Assembly (NCBI GenBank): GCA_017577715.1
Contig: PKRC01000013.1
Coordinates: forward strand, 1 to 53,291
Direction: 5' to 3'
Source of the DNA: Clostridia bacterium
Lineage (GTDB): Bacteria; Bacillota; Clostridia; Caldicoprobacterales; Caldicoprobacteraceae
Length of the DNA: 53,291 nt
Shown here: positions 43,466-52,732 of the stretch, piece by piece
Layout of the letters: every line of letters begins with the position of its first letter
Numbering within the stretch: the stretch's first letter is position 1
The notes under the pieces: model-generated
The model's database searches: none
What the model was told of the DNA's origin: nothing
The model's input: only the letters and a program-made list of their open reading frames with translations
Made by a program: the position numbers and the translations under genes

Positions 43466-45130
43466 CTATTGCCCCTGCTTTGCCATGCTGTAGGTTATAT
43501 ACCCCCCGCTCAAGTTATATACCCTGCTAAACCCTCGCTGCATGAGCATCCTAGTTGCGATATATCCCCTTAAACCGACCTGGCAGTATATCACGATGGT
43601 TTTGTCTCTAGGAAGCTCATCTATTCGCTCTCTCAGAGAATCTATCGGTATGTTGATAGCCCCAGGTATAATTCCTGTGGCTTTACATTCAGCTGGAGTA
43701 CGGACATCAAGCAGCACGGTATACTGCCGGTCCAGCTTGTCAAGGTCATCCCAGTGAATGACAGGATGTAACCCTTGCAGAATATTGGACGCCACATAGC
43801 CGGCTATGTTGACCGGGTCCTTCGCCGATGAAAATGGGGGAGCATAGGCCAGCTCCAGCTCCTGCAGATCATATACGGTCATGCCGGCACGGATAGCGGT
43901 GGCCAGCACATCTATGCGCTTATCCACACCGTCGTGGCCTACAATCTGCGCCCCAAGTATTTTCCCATTATCAGGGCTAAACAGGAGTTTTATAGCCATG
44001 GAGGTTGCACCGGGGTAGTAGCTGGCATGGGAACCAGCATGGGTATAGGACTTCAGGTATGGGATGCCGTATTTCTTGAGCACCTTCTCATTGTTGCCGG
44101 TACAGGCCGCCACCATGTCAAATACCTTTATGATGGCCGTCCCCTGGGTAGCCTTATAGGTATCCTCTATGCCGCATATGTGATTGGCCGCAATGCGCCC
44201 CTGCTTATTGGCCGGCCCGGCTAGCGGTATTAGAGCAGGCCTCCCATTTACAAAATCAATTACTTCAATGGCGTCGCCTATGGCGTACACGTCAGGATGG
44301 GATGTCTGCAAGTGCTGATTCACCTTTATGCCGCCCGTCTCGCCAATTTCCAGGCCAGCTTTTTGAGCCAGGATAGTTTCGGGTCTTACCCCAACTGCCA
44401 ATACCACCATATCGGTCTTCAGCTGCTTGCCGCTCTTTAAGTTCACAATCGTTTGCTTTTCATCTCTGTCAAACGACACTACTCCATCGCCAAGGCACAA
44501 CTCCACAGAATGTTCTCTAAGATGCCTATGCAAATAGGCAGCCATATCAAAATCGAGAGGCGGCATAACTTGATTGAGCAGCTCAACCAGCCACACCTTT
44601 ATACCATTAAGCCTCAGGTTTTCCGCCATCTCAAGGCCTATAAACCCTCCGCCCACCACCACGGCGCTGTCGGGCTTCTCTTTATCGATGTAATCCTTTA
44701 GCGCATAGATTCGGGATATATCTCTAACCGTAAATAGGTTGGCTTTTTCTATGCCCGGAATAGGCGGTTTTATGGGCTCAGCACCTGGAGCTAATATGAG
44801 CTTATCGAAGCTTTCACGATAGCGCTCACCGGTAGCCCTATTCAGGACAATCAGCTCTTTTCTCTCAAGGTCTATATCCTCTACCTCGCTGTTTATACGA
44901 ACATCTATGTTAAATCTCTTGGCCATCCTCTCAGGAGTTTGTACCAGCAGTTCATTTCTATCTTTTATAACCCCACCTACATAATAGGGCAAACCGCAGT
45001 TGGCATATGAAATATATTGACCCCTTTCAAATATTATTATATGGGCATGTTCATCAAGCCTGCGAAGGCGAGCAGCTGCGCTTGCTCCACCTGCCACTCC
45101 TCCAACTATGGCTATCTTCCTACCCTTCAA
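43466..45130 (-). CDS. CoA-disulfide reductase / rhodanese fusion
   Basis: A 554-residue flavoenzyme (CoADR-Rhd type) that reduces CoA disulfide or persulfide with NAD(P)H. FAD motif GGVAGGASAAARLRRL is followed by the redox Cys45 in YANCGLPYYVGG. The NAD motif is VVGGGFIGLEMAE, and the second FAD site VYAIGDAIEV. From about residue 455 a rhodanese domain carries YCQVGLRGY with its catalytic Cys. The start is a TTG at 45130; GGGAGG is nine bases upstream and no better start is near. Role in sulfur/thiol homeostasis under oxidative stress. Confidence 0.93.
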   Translation of the reverse strand: MKGRKIAIVGGVAGGASAAARLRRLDEHAHIIIFERGQYISYANCGLPYYVGGVIKDRNELLVQTPERMAKRFNIDVRINSEVEDIDLERKELIVLNRATGERYRESFDKLILAPGAEPIKPPIPGIEKANLFTVRDISRIYALKDYIDKEKPDSAVVVGGGFIGLEMAENLRLNGIKVWLVELLNQVMPPLDFDMAAYLHRHLREHSVELCLGDGVVSFDRDEKQTIVNLKSGKQLKTDMVVLAVGVRPETILAQKAGLEIGETGGIKVNQHLQTSHPDVYAIGDAIEVIDFVNGRPALIPLAGPANKQGRIAANHICGIEDTYKATQGTAIIKVFDMVAACTGNNEKVLKKYGIPYLKSYTHAGSHASYYPGATSMAIKLLFSPDNGKILGAQIVGHDGVDKRIDVLATAIRAGMTVYDLQELELAYAPPFSSAKDPVNIAGYVASNILQGLHPVIHWDDLDKLDRQYTVLLDVRTPAECKATGIIPGAINIPIDSLRERIDELPRDKTIVIYCQVGLRGYIATRMLMQRGFSRVYNLSGGYITYSMAKQGQ

Positions 45131-45223
45131 CCGCTGCTTCCTCCCTTTATTTAAATTTGCTTGCTCTAGATAATTACCACCCCTTCAAAAAGTTAAACGG
45201 CAAGTTATTCAATCGCAGCGGTC

Positions 45224-46339
45224 TTACTCCACCTGGACATTAAAGCCCACAGGTACCACCTGTATCCAGGTATTCCCCGGCATCAGCATGATTTCCTGGC
45301 CGTTTTGGTCATAGAAAACAGTCTTTTCGCTTTTGCTCGCCTTTTTCCAGCTGCCCTTAAAATGATTGCCGTTTATGAAATACTCTGCGGTGCCTGATGA
45401 TACCAATTCTATATCGATATGTCCCGCCGACGTATTCATGGATCTATGCTTCGCATACTGTATGATTATATTCTTTACCTCTATCTGTTGACCGCTTTCC
45501 CTATCCACATGGGGACTGCCGTTGATAAATCTCTTATGTACACCTTTATCTGCGTCAAATACATACGATGTAACCGTATACTTTGAATCATAAGGAATTA
45601 TGACCTTTGAATAATCATGTCCCACGGGGATATCTTCTGTGAACAAGAATCCCCTCTCTTTTTGTTTTGAATCTATCTCCTTCCTGCATTCCGTTATGTT
45701 TATATAAGCGTTGTGGGGGGCCTTTCTACTCTTATCACGCCAATAATACTTGGTGTCGTATATCCCATCTATTCGCTTTATGCTCTTGTCCTTTTTGTAA
45801 ACATCCTGAGCAAAGCCCGAGCCACCGTAATGAAGCAGAAGGGCATCCCATTCCCGCACAATATCGAGATAGTAATGCCTTACGCTTCTAACCGGACCGG
45901 CCACCGTACTATCTCTGTCGTTAAAAATAGCCATAAATCTGGTGATTTTTCCCTCGACGTACATCTCATATACCACATCAGCATATATGAGCCCACTTTG
46001 CGGACGTGCTGCAGGTGAATTTTCGATCATAACAGCTACTGGCTGATAGGGGCGTTCGCTGGGAAGGCCGGTTACGAGGCTTTTGGTTTGCGTTTGCGGG
46101 CTAAGGTCAGTATCCCCACCATCGCCCTCTGCACTTCCCAATTCATCGCCTTTCATCTCCAAAGTATCAGCATCTTCCACGTTATCAGCATCAGCATTAG
46201 AATTAGTGTCTCTCTGTTCCAATAGCCCATCTTCCTGTAATGCATCTTCATCGTCAGGAATTTCTTTTTGTTGAGAAGTACAGGAACTGACAAATACCAT
46301 AATTAATATCATCAAAATTAAAAAGCACCTATTTAACAC
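45224..46339 (-). CDS. DUF3048 lipoprotein (YerB-like)
   Basis: A 371-residue exported protein. Lipoprotein signal FLILMILIMVFVSSC, then an acidic linker of about 60 residues (Asp/Glu-rich), then DUF3048: RPVAVMIENSPAARPQSGL-type start and VYEMYVEGKITRFMAIF, a conserved GPVRSVRHYYLDIVREWDA, and HYGGSGFAQDV. The C-terminal domain has a VSYVFDADKGVHKRFINGSPHVD-like segment. Function is unknown in the family (B. subtilis YerB). The start is a GTG with AAGGAGG eight bases upstream. Positioned on the membrane surface. Confidence 0.9.
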   Translation of the reverse strand: MLNRCFLILMILIMVFVSSCTSQQKEIPDDEDALQEDGLLEQRDTNSNADADNVEDADTLEMKGDELGSAEGDGGDTDLSPQTQTKSLVTGLPSERPYQPVAVMIENSPAARPQSGLIYADVVYEMYVEGKITRFMAIFNDRDSTVAGPVRSVRHYYLDIVREWDALLLHYGGSGFAQDVYKKDKSIKRIDGIYDTKYYWRDKSRKAPHNAYINITECRKEIDSKQKERGFLFTEDIPVGHDYSKVIIPYDSKYTVTSYVFDADKGVHKRFINGSPHVDRESGQQIEVKNIIIQYAKHRSMNTSAGHIDIELVSSGTAEYFINGNHFKGSWKKASKSEKTVFYDQNGQEIMLMPGNTWIQVVPVGFNVQVE

Positions 46340-46766
46340 TCAGCATTCCTCCTTATAATCGACGGTATTCCAAAAGTCCCTGCCATCGTCAGCCCATACT
46401 TAACTCAAAAATAACAAAAAACTGCTCTGCCCCTGAAGTATCGCTCTCTGATCAATACTATGTTACCTCAATCGAAAACAATGGACAAGGACGCCGGCGT
46501 AATAGCTAAAGAGTCGGGGGGCTTTGAAAACATATTGTGAGAAATCAACCTAAAGCTGACGTTTCAGCAACAAAAATGGTTAAAAAATTTAAAAAAGTAA
46601 TGCAAAATCTTGATGTCAGTAGTAGTATAGTATTGGGCCAACAATTATCTTTATTTTATTCTAACCGGAGGATGAGATGGTTTGATTCCTTTTTACACCA
46701 TTATATGGACCTTCTCGCCATCTCAACAGGACATAATGCCATAACTTCACGAAAGGTGGGATGATC
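46340..46766. other. Gene-free stretch before the EamA gene
   Basis: 427 bp. A plus-strand open frame of 75 codons (46537-46764) has no ribosome site and no recognisable features. A GC-rich stretch at 46490-46525 with GACGCCGGCGT and GAGTCGGGGGG could fold, but I recognise no riboswitch. No promoter stands out. Confidence 0.45.
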
Positions 46767-47639
46767 ATGTGGGTAGTATTAGCATTCTGTTCAGCTTTGT
46801 TTGCCGGTGTCACAGCCATCCTGGCCAAAATAGGCGTTAAAAAGGTGGATTCCATGCTGGCCACCGCCATAAGAACCATCATAATACTGCTGTTTTCATG
46901 GCTAATGGTACTCATAGCGGGGTCATGGAAAACTATATATGGGATTGATCGAAAATCCCTGGTTTTTCTAATCCTATCCGGGCTGGCAACAGGAGCATCG
47001 TGGCTGTGCTACTTTAAAGCCCTACAGCTGGGAGACGTAAACAAGGTAACCCCTATAGATAAATTCAGCACCGTGCTCACCATGGTATTGGCCATCATAA
47101 TACTGAGGGAACCGGTCAGCTCAGCTAAACTCACCGGAATAGTGACCATTACCCTGGGGACGTATTTGATGGTGCACAAAAAGCATGTATCCACTCAACA
47201 ACCAACCGCCTCCTTTAGCAATGCGTGGTTGGTATATGCCCTACTGTCAGCCCTATTTGCCAGCCTTACAGCCATACTGGCTAAGATTGGTATCGCTAAT
47301 GTTGAATCAAATTTGGGTACGGCCATCCGTACAGCCGTTGTGCTGATGATGGCATGGCTTATGGTATTGATGACCGGCAAGTACAGGGAAATCAAGATTA
47401 TCGATAAAAAGAGCTGGATATTCTTATGCCTTTCAGGCGTCACCACCGGCCTTTCATGGCTTTGTTACTTCAAAGCGCTGCAGGATGGCCAAGCCAGCAT
47501 CGTAGTACCCATAGATAAGCTGAGCGTGGTAATCACCGTGGCTTTTTCCTACTTTTTCTTAAAAGAAAAGCTGGATATAAAGTCCATTGTAGGGCTTATG
47601 CTGATAGTGGCGGGAACTATGTCGCTTTTGATACCCTGA
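46767..47639 (+). CDS. EamA/DMT-family transporter
   Basis: A 290-residue membrane protein with ten predicted helices and a clear internal duplication: VVLAFCSALFAGVTAILAKIG matches VYALLSALFASLTAILAKIG, and both halves carry SWLCYFKALQ(D/L)G followed by a proline-containing PIDK segment. This is the drug/metabolite exporter superfamily; substrates are unknown. I start at ATG 46767 since AGGTGGG then has six bases of spacing; ATG 46761 would be too close. Appears monocistronic and divergent from the DUF3048 gene. Confidence 0.9.
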   Translation: MWVVLAFCSALFAGVTAILAKIGVKKVDSMLATAIRTIIILLFSWLMVLIAGSWKTIYGIDRKSLVFLILSGLATGASWLCYFKALQLGDVNKVTPIDKFSTVLTMVLAIIILREPVSSAKLTGIVTITLGTYLMVHKKHVSTQQPTASFSNAWLVYALLSALFASLTAILAKIGIANVESNLGTAIRTAVVLMMAWLMVLMTGKYREIKIIDKKSWIFLCLSGVTTGLSWLCYFKALQDGQASIVVPIDKLSVVITVAFSYFFLKEKLDIKSIVGLMLIVAGTMSLLIP

Positions 47640-47690
47640 TAAAGGATCATCTGAAAAAGTAACCCGACAACCCGGGCACCACCATTGGTG

Positions 47691-48914
47691 CTAAGCCAGG
47701 CGAATCTCTATGCTGCCATCTTTATGTAAAGTAAAGGGTACTGTTTGTCCCATGCAGCTTATTTCATAATCACCCAAATAGCCTTCAACGGTAACCAGAC
47801 CGTCGTCATCTGTAACCAGCCGCTGTTCCCCTGTCCACCACTCTCCCTTGATCAGCTTGTAAAGCTCATGATATATGGGCTTTACTCTTCCATCCTTGGT
47901 TATAAACCCTGCGGGAGCATTAAGCCACCCACCATCCAGGAAGTTCCACCACGTAATGGCCTCAACATTAGGCCAGGCAAATAGGGTTTTATAGTGCAAT
48001 ACCGCTTCTTGTGCTTGCCTTTCCTCTCCCTCGGGTGTGCTAGGCCATTCTTCCACCTTATAGTCATTTAGATCTTCTATATGTGGCGGCATGAGGTGTC
48101 CCGAAACCAGGGTGGTCTCGGTAAAATGTATGGGCAGGTTAAATCGGGAAAATCTCTCCAGCACTTCCAGCGTCTTTTCAACACCCCAATACCCCTGGTG
48201 CATATGGGATTGTATCCCTATGGCATCTATGGTTACCCCTGCCTCCAGCAGCCCTTCTATTAATATGGCATAGGCCTCGGAAATGTTGAAATCGTTTATT
48301 AAAAGGATTGCCCGTGGGTTAGCCTCTCTAGCTGCCTTAAAGACTTCCCTGACCAGGGGTATCCTACCCATTTCCTTGCATATCCTCGTTATACCGTTGT
48401 CATATTTATCAAACACCGGCATTATTACCACTTCATTGATCACATCCCACATATCTATAAGGCCGGCGAAATCACTTACCTCTCTCCGTATCCTAGCTAG
48501 CTGGGCATCCAATATTTCAGCATTGGTCATCTCAAGCAACCACGGGGCTGTGAGGGTGTGCCAGCAAAGCGGATGTCCCTTTAGAACGCATCCCCGGTCC
48601 TTAAGCCATTGGGCTGCTTTTTTCAAACTATCGGTTTGCGGTTGCCCCTTGACAGGCTCAAACCTTCCCCAGTAAAAAGGAAGGGTGGCAAAATTAAAGA
48701 GGTCCAAAAACTTTTCAAAAGCCCACGATATCCTTTCTTTCTGCTCGCCTTGAAGTTTGTCATTGGCCAATGGGACAACGGCAAATTCGGCACAGCCAAA
48801 CAGGAATTTGTGCCTTGTCTGCCTTATCACCACCTCTTTCATACTTACAGGCGTACCATCAGGCCGCACAAGCTTTAAAACCGCTTTTCCCTTCCTGTGT
48901 TCATATGTATTCAT
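47691..48914 (-). CDS. GH10 endo-1,4-beta-xylanase (cytoplasmic)
   Basis: A 407-residue enzyme that hydrolyses xylan chains. The acid/base Glu161 is in DMWDVINEVV and the nucleophile Glu266 in PIHFTETTLV; GHPLCWHT and WWNFLDGGW line the substrate groove. There is no signal peptide, so it acts on xylo-oligosaccharides inside the cell. An N-terminal domain of about 35 residues and a C-terminal beta domain flank the barrel. AAAGGGGG lies before the ATG and an extended -10 box 48 bases upstream. It is unlinked to, but functionally complements, GH43 and the importer at 19-26 kb. Confidence 0.94.
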   Translation of the reverse strand: MNTYEHRKGKAVLKLVRPDGTPVSMKEVVIRQTRHKFLFGCAEFAVVPLANDKLQGEQKERISWAFEKFLDLFNFATLPFYWGRFEPVKGQPQTDSLKKAAQWLKDRGCVLKGHPLCWHTLTAPWLLEMTNAEILDAQLARIRREVSDFAGLIDMWDVINEVVIMPVFDKYDNGITRICKEMGRIPLVREVFKAAREANPRAILLINDFNISEAYAILIEGLLEAGVTIDAIGIQSHMHQGYWGVEKTLEVLERFSRFNLPIHFTETTLVSGHLMPPHIEDLNDYKVEEWPSTPEGEERQAQEAVLHYKTLFAWPNVEAITWWNFLDGGWLNAPAGFITKDGRVKPIYHELYKLIKGEWWTGEQRLVTDDDGLVTVEGYLGDYEISCMGQTVPFTLHKDGSIEIRLA

Positions 48915-48960
48915 GATAATCCCCCTTTGCAGTTATGTGTCATCAATACCATTTATTTAA

Positions 48961-48969
48961 ATTATACCA
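48961..48969 (-). promoter_or_regulatory. Extended -10 promoter of the xylanase gene
   Basis: On the minus strand TGG followed by TATAAT, about 48 bases upstream of the ATG. The -35 region is poor. Confidence 0.5.
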
Positions 48970-49157
48970 TATTCTGGCTTAAGCAGCCTATCCTTTTTAA
49001 ACTCAGTGGATGCTCAAAAATGGCTCCTATAAAGTCAACAAGCCAAAATTTGCACGCAAAAATTATTTTTGTCGGCGGAATATTACATATCTTATCGACA
49101 GACCAGCGAATAATATATAAGGGTGCCACATTTAAATGAAGGGAAGAAAACGTTGAT

Positions 49158-49841
49158 ATGAAAAATAAAATTGGCTGTCTATTGATACACGGGCTGGGGG
49201 GAAGGCCGGCTGAAATTGCCCCCTTGGCCGAATACATGCAATCAAGGGGAATCACTACCTTTTCAGCCCAGTTGAAAGGGCATATCGGCAAAAAGGATGA
49301 CCTGGAGGGCGTTTCGTATCGTCAGTGGATCGAATCGGGAGAAAGGGCATTTGAGCAATTGAGCAACTTGTGCCAAAATATATTCGTGGTAGGTTTTTCA
49401 ATGGGAGGGCTGATCGCCGCCAATTTGCCCCGTTACAATAACATTAAGGGCATCATTACCTTAAACACGCCCATCTACCCAGTCAACCTCAGCCGCATTA
49501 TTAAAAATTTGATGTATGACATAAAGACGAGAAAATTTGACCATCTGAGATCCTACGTACTATCGTCGGTCAAAATACCTTTTTCAGCTTTAATAGAATT
49601 TTTGAAGCTCCTGAACATTACGAAATCCCAATTCAAGGATTTATGTTATCCTCTGTTTGTGGCTCAAGCAATGGAAGATGACGTAGTGCTGCCCCAAAGT
49701 GCTCTGTATATCTATCGCAATGCCAATTCTCCAAACAAGACCATAAAATTTTACCAAAAGGCCAACCACTTTATATGCCATAGCCCCATTGCAGGTGAAC
49801 TTTTCAGCGATATACTAGCCTTCATAGAACAACATAGTTAA
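49158..49841 (+). CDS. Alpha/beta hydrolase (carboxylesterase/lipase)
   Basis: A 227-residue serine hydrolase resembling thermostable clostridial and Thermotoga esterases (EstD/monoacylglycerol-lipase type). The oxyanion segment is LLIHGLGGRPAEI, nucleophile Ser81 is in VGFSMGGL, an acid (Asp174 or Asp175) in AMEDDVV and the His near 204 in KANHFICHS. No signal peptide, so cytoplasmic. GAAGGGAAG lies upstream of the ATG. It might remove acetyl or acyl groups from sugars beside the xylanase, but that is only a suggestion from position. Confidence 0.87.
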   Translation: MKNKIGCLLIHGLGGRPAEIAPLAEYMQSRGITTFSAQLKGHIGKKDDLEGVSYRQWIESGERAFEQLSNLCQNIFVVGFSMGGLIAANLPRYNNIKGIITLNTPIYPVNLSRIIKNLMYDIKTRKFDHLRSYVLSSVKIPFSALIEFLKLLNITKSQFKDLCYPLFVAQAMEDDVVLPQSALYIYRNANSPNKTIKFYQKANHFICHSPIAGELFSDILAFIEQHS

Positions 49842-50209
49842 GCTGCACAATAATTTTATAATCTCTCCCCGCCCCGCCTCATAAAACCCAAAAATAATGG
49901 ACATTAAAATGATAGAATCTTTCTATCGACTTCCCAACTGCATACAAGCCCCTGGTGATATAAATCAAGCCATGCTAATGAAAAACGGTGATGCGAAATT
50001 TGCCCTGTCAGATAAAGTAAGGTACCTCCTTTTGTTGTTTTTATCAGGGGAGTCCCCCTGTATTTACTATCATGAGGTACCTATTTCAAAATTATTTCTT
50101 ACAGGAATTCAATTCTATGCTGTAAACACAATTCTATTTCAAATAATTGGAGGGGTTTATTTTATTATTAGGAGGGGTTTTCTAATAGCCAATTTATAGG
50201 ATACGACGA
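49842..50209. other. Gene-free stretch after the esterase
   Basis: 368 bp. A 100-codon open frame (49897-50199) has no ribosome site and no recognised similarity. CAGGGG-AGTC-CCCCTG at 50045-50060 is a short hairpin without a T run. Two AGGAGGGGTTT-like words near 50150-50180 are not linked to any gene I can support. Confidence 0.45.
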
Positions 50210-50719
50210 TTATTGAATTACAAATTCAGCAGCTAAATAATAGGTATCATACTTCCCTGAATCCTTTGAAACCAGCACATCTTTCACAATGCGATACTGA
50301 CCTGTATCCAAGCTGCCATAAAGCCATTCCCAATCCACTGCCCATTCACTGGAGCTTTCAGGGGCTAAAATATAACCAATATCATCAAACGCATAGTCAC
50401 CATCAAAGGTAACGGGAACCTGATACCATTTCTCACCGATTTTCTTTTCTAGCCAAAAGTATTCACCATAAATATATTCACTGCTAGAAGTATTTTTCAA
50501 TGTCACCGTTAAACCGGTAGCTGAGGCAGTTCCCTCCTTTACCGCCATGGTAACGCCATCGATGTTGTTGACGATTTCAAAAGTTGTAGGTTCCCAATCG
50601 GCTGCCATTATATTGTTTCGTCCCCGGGCAGCTGAACTGATGCTACCCAAATTACCGCATCCAGCCAACAGCACCAAACTTGCCAATATGAGCACCGACA
50701 AAAACAGATATTTTTTCAT
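50210..50719 (-). CDS. Lipoprotein with bacterial Ig-like domain
   Basis: A 169-residue lipoprotein: signal KKYLFLSVLILASLVLLAGC, short linker, then a domain with GVTMAVKEGTASATGLTVTLKN, GEYFWLEKKIGEKWYQVP and GSLDTGQYRIVKDV. This order is that of the Ig-like domain Big_14 found in many clostridial lipoproteins. Function unknown; it should sit on the outer membrane face. The start is ATG 50719; the frame open to 50770 lacks a ribosome site and would put the signal peptide inside. Confidence 0.85.
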   Translation of the reverse strand: MKKYLFLSVLILASLVLLAGCGNLGSISSAARGRNNIMAADWEPTTFEIVNNIDGVTMAVKEGTASATGLTVTLKNTSSSEYIYGEYFWLEKKIGEKWYQVPVTFDGDYAFDDIGYILAPESSSEWAVDWEWLYGSLDTGQYRIVKDVLVSKDSGKYDTYYLAAEFVIQ

Positions 50720-50850
50720 ACAACCGCACCCCCTATTCAATTGGACGTAAAAAAATAAAAAAAGTTCCATAAAATAAATTTTTAAACCACAATTTTGAGA
50801 TACTTCAAAGGAAACATTGATAGGAAATTGTGAAGGATTTTAAAATCCAG

Positions 50851-50887
50851 GAAAAAAATAGGCGTGAGTTGTCAACTCACGCCTATT
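50851..50887 (-). terminator. Terminator of the pectate lyase gene
   Basis: AATAGGCGTGAGTTG and its perfect reverse complement are separated by one base, making a 15-bp arm palindrome; on the minus strand TTTTTT follows. About 70 bases past the stop codon. Confidence 0.85.
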
Positions 50888-50955
50888 TGGCAAATACAAC
50901 CTTACACCAATATAAAGCTTTATTGTCTAAAAAAGTTTAATTACATTGTTTAAAG

Positions 50956-52638
50956 TTAATTGCAGCTCATGAACTTTCTTTGCCACAACATTAAACCACT
51001 TCCTACTGCTAGTAATATGGTCCCTACCACAAGCAACAGTTTTATATCCATCCAGGAGCCAGTTTTAACTAGTTTATCTTTATTTGCTGACTCCGTATCA
51101 GATTGCTGTTGATCATCCGTAGTATGCTCATCGCTGGAATCATGTCCCTCATGTAGGCTATCTTTGTCATCTGAATTATCTTCACCAATAGCTTCATCGG
51201 CTGGACTACCTTCGCCATCATTTGAAGTATCTTCATCATTACGGATATCCTGGTCGTTCGGGACATCTTGATCGCCTGGAGTATCTTGATCACCCGGACT
51301 ACTTTCGCCGTTCGAGCCATCGCCATCTATGCCCTCATTATTCCAGCCTTCGTCATCTCCCACATCACCTACATTTGAATCTCCATTGTTACCTATGTCC
51401 CTGCTTACTGGCTGTACATTATTCACTTCATAGCCGGGAGTAGGACCCACGACAGTTCCTAGAGCTAACGGCGCATTATCGGTTAATTTAAACAGTCCTT
51501 TCATATCAATGGAGCCTGAAGCATCTCTGGTAGGAGCAATATTGATATCCACACTTACAAACCAGTCATCACCAACAATCTCATTGTTAATATTTTGGCC
51601 ATCGAAGTAATTGCTGGGATCCTCCCTTAAACTTGCTAATTCAATATTATCCGGCTTGCCACCCTTATAAGAAATATTGTTTTTTGCTTCAAAAGTGCGT
51701 TCAATAGTTCCCCTTCCATATAAGGCATAGTTGCTTCCCCCATTAAAAGCTGAAACAGTATTTTCAACTACGACTGCTGGATTACTATTACTTGTTATGC
51801 CATTGTTATCATTGGCAAAAGCGATAGAATTTCTAAGTACATGTTTTACAGGAATGCCTTCTCCCCCAAGCTTAAATCCATTACCTTCACCAGATGCGCT
51901 ACCGTCAAGTATGGTTCCGTTCCTATATGCCACACAATCCTCAATTATAACTGCTCCAATTGGGCCTGTCTCTACTTTGGCATACAAGTCCCACCCGTCA
52001 TCCAAATTATTATAAGCAATACAACCTCTAAATATATTGCCCTCTCCAACAGTCAATTTGGCAGCAAAACCATCGGCATTATTGTGCCCTGGATCACAAT
52101 TGTTATAAGAAGTACAATTCAGTATTAAGTTATGGGAAGGCCATTTCTCAAAAGGTTCTGTTGAACTCCCACTGATTTGAATTCCTGTATCACCGTTGTT
52201 ATAGGCATTCACTGATTCGATAATATTATAGTGTCCAGCTATTTGCATGCCTTTAACATTGCCATCAGTATTGCATATATCAATCCCATAAATATGCCAG
52301 TAACTTCCCCAAAGTTCAAAGCCTCCATCTGCTCCAGCAAAATCAAGTATCGCTCTTTCACCCTTCATTGAAGTCATGATAATTCTGTTCTCTTCAGTAC
52401 CGTCAATCCCCCTCGGGATTTTTAATCCAGATGTCATTTTATAGATTCCACCATCAAGTATAATAGTTTGGCCTGGCCTTACATAATTTACAGCAGTATA
52501 GATATCCAACGGTGCCTCAACAGTTCCATCTCCATCAGGGCTTCCATTCGGAGTTACAAATATAGTATTATTAGAAGTTTCATAAGTCTTATGAATGACG
52601 GTAAACTTTTGCTCTACTGTTTCATATGTCACCGCCGG
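50956..52638 (-). pseudogene. PL9 pectate lyase, 5' end lost to IS21 insertion
   Basis: A polysaccharide lyase that cleaves pectate by beta-elimination with Ca2+. About 560 native residues remain. The beta-helix carries HYNIIESVNAYNNGDTGIQI, NADGFAAKLTVGEGNIFRG and AYNNLDDGWDLYAKV, the hallmark motifs of PL9, including the probable catalytic Lys in AAKL. The tail has acidic GDQD repeats, a LVKTG motif, a membrane helix and basic WQRK, i.e. a cell-wall sorting signal variant. The frame stays open to 52791, but everything beyond 52638 is IS end sequence; the signal peptide and start are gone. Unless the missing piece lies past the IS, the gene is dead. Confidence 0.85.
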
Positions 52639-52643
52639 TGTAT

Positions 52644-52678
52644 AATTGACCCAGGAGCAACGAAAAGGAATTGACCCA
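52644..52678. repeat. IS21 terminal direct repeats
   Basis: AATTGACCCA at 52644-52653 and at 52669-52678, 25 bases apart. They are probable transposase-binding sites at the element's left end. Confidence 0.8.
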
Positions 52679-52732
52679 CCCCCTGGCGAATTATCCCTCT
52701 GATTAATCCTGTCAAGAATCGGAGGGAAATAA

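Noticed and set aside
46440..46560. Possible riboswitch before the EamA gene
   Set aside because: The GC-rich words do not match any consensus I know (guanidine, c-di-GMP, SAM, preQ1), and the segment is 200 bases from the start.
46537..46764. 75-codon frame before the EamA transporter
   Set aside because: No ribosome site, unusual composition, overlaps the transporter leader.
49897..50199. 100-codon frame after the esterase
   Set aside because: No ribosome site, no recognisable domain, ends in a hydrophobic low-quality stretch; may be a relic but cannot be supported.
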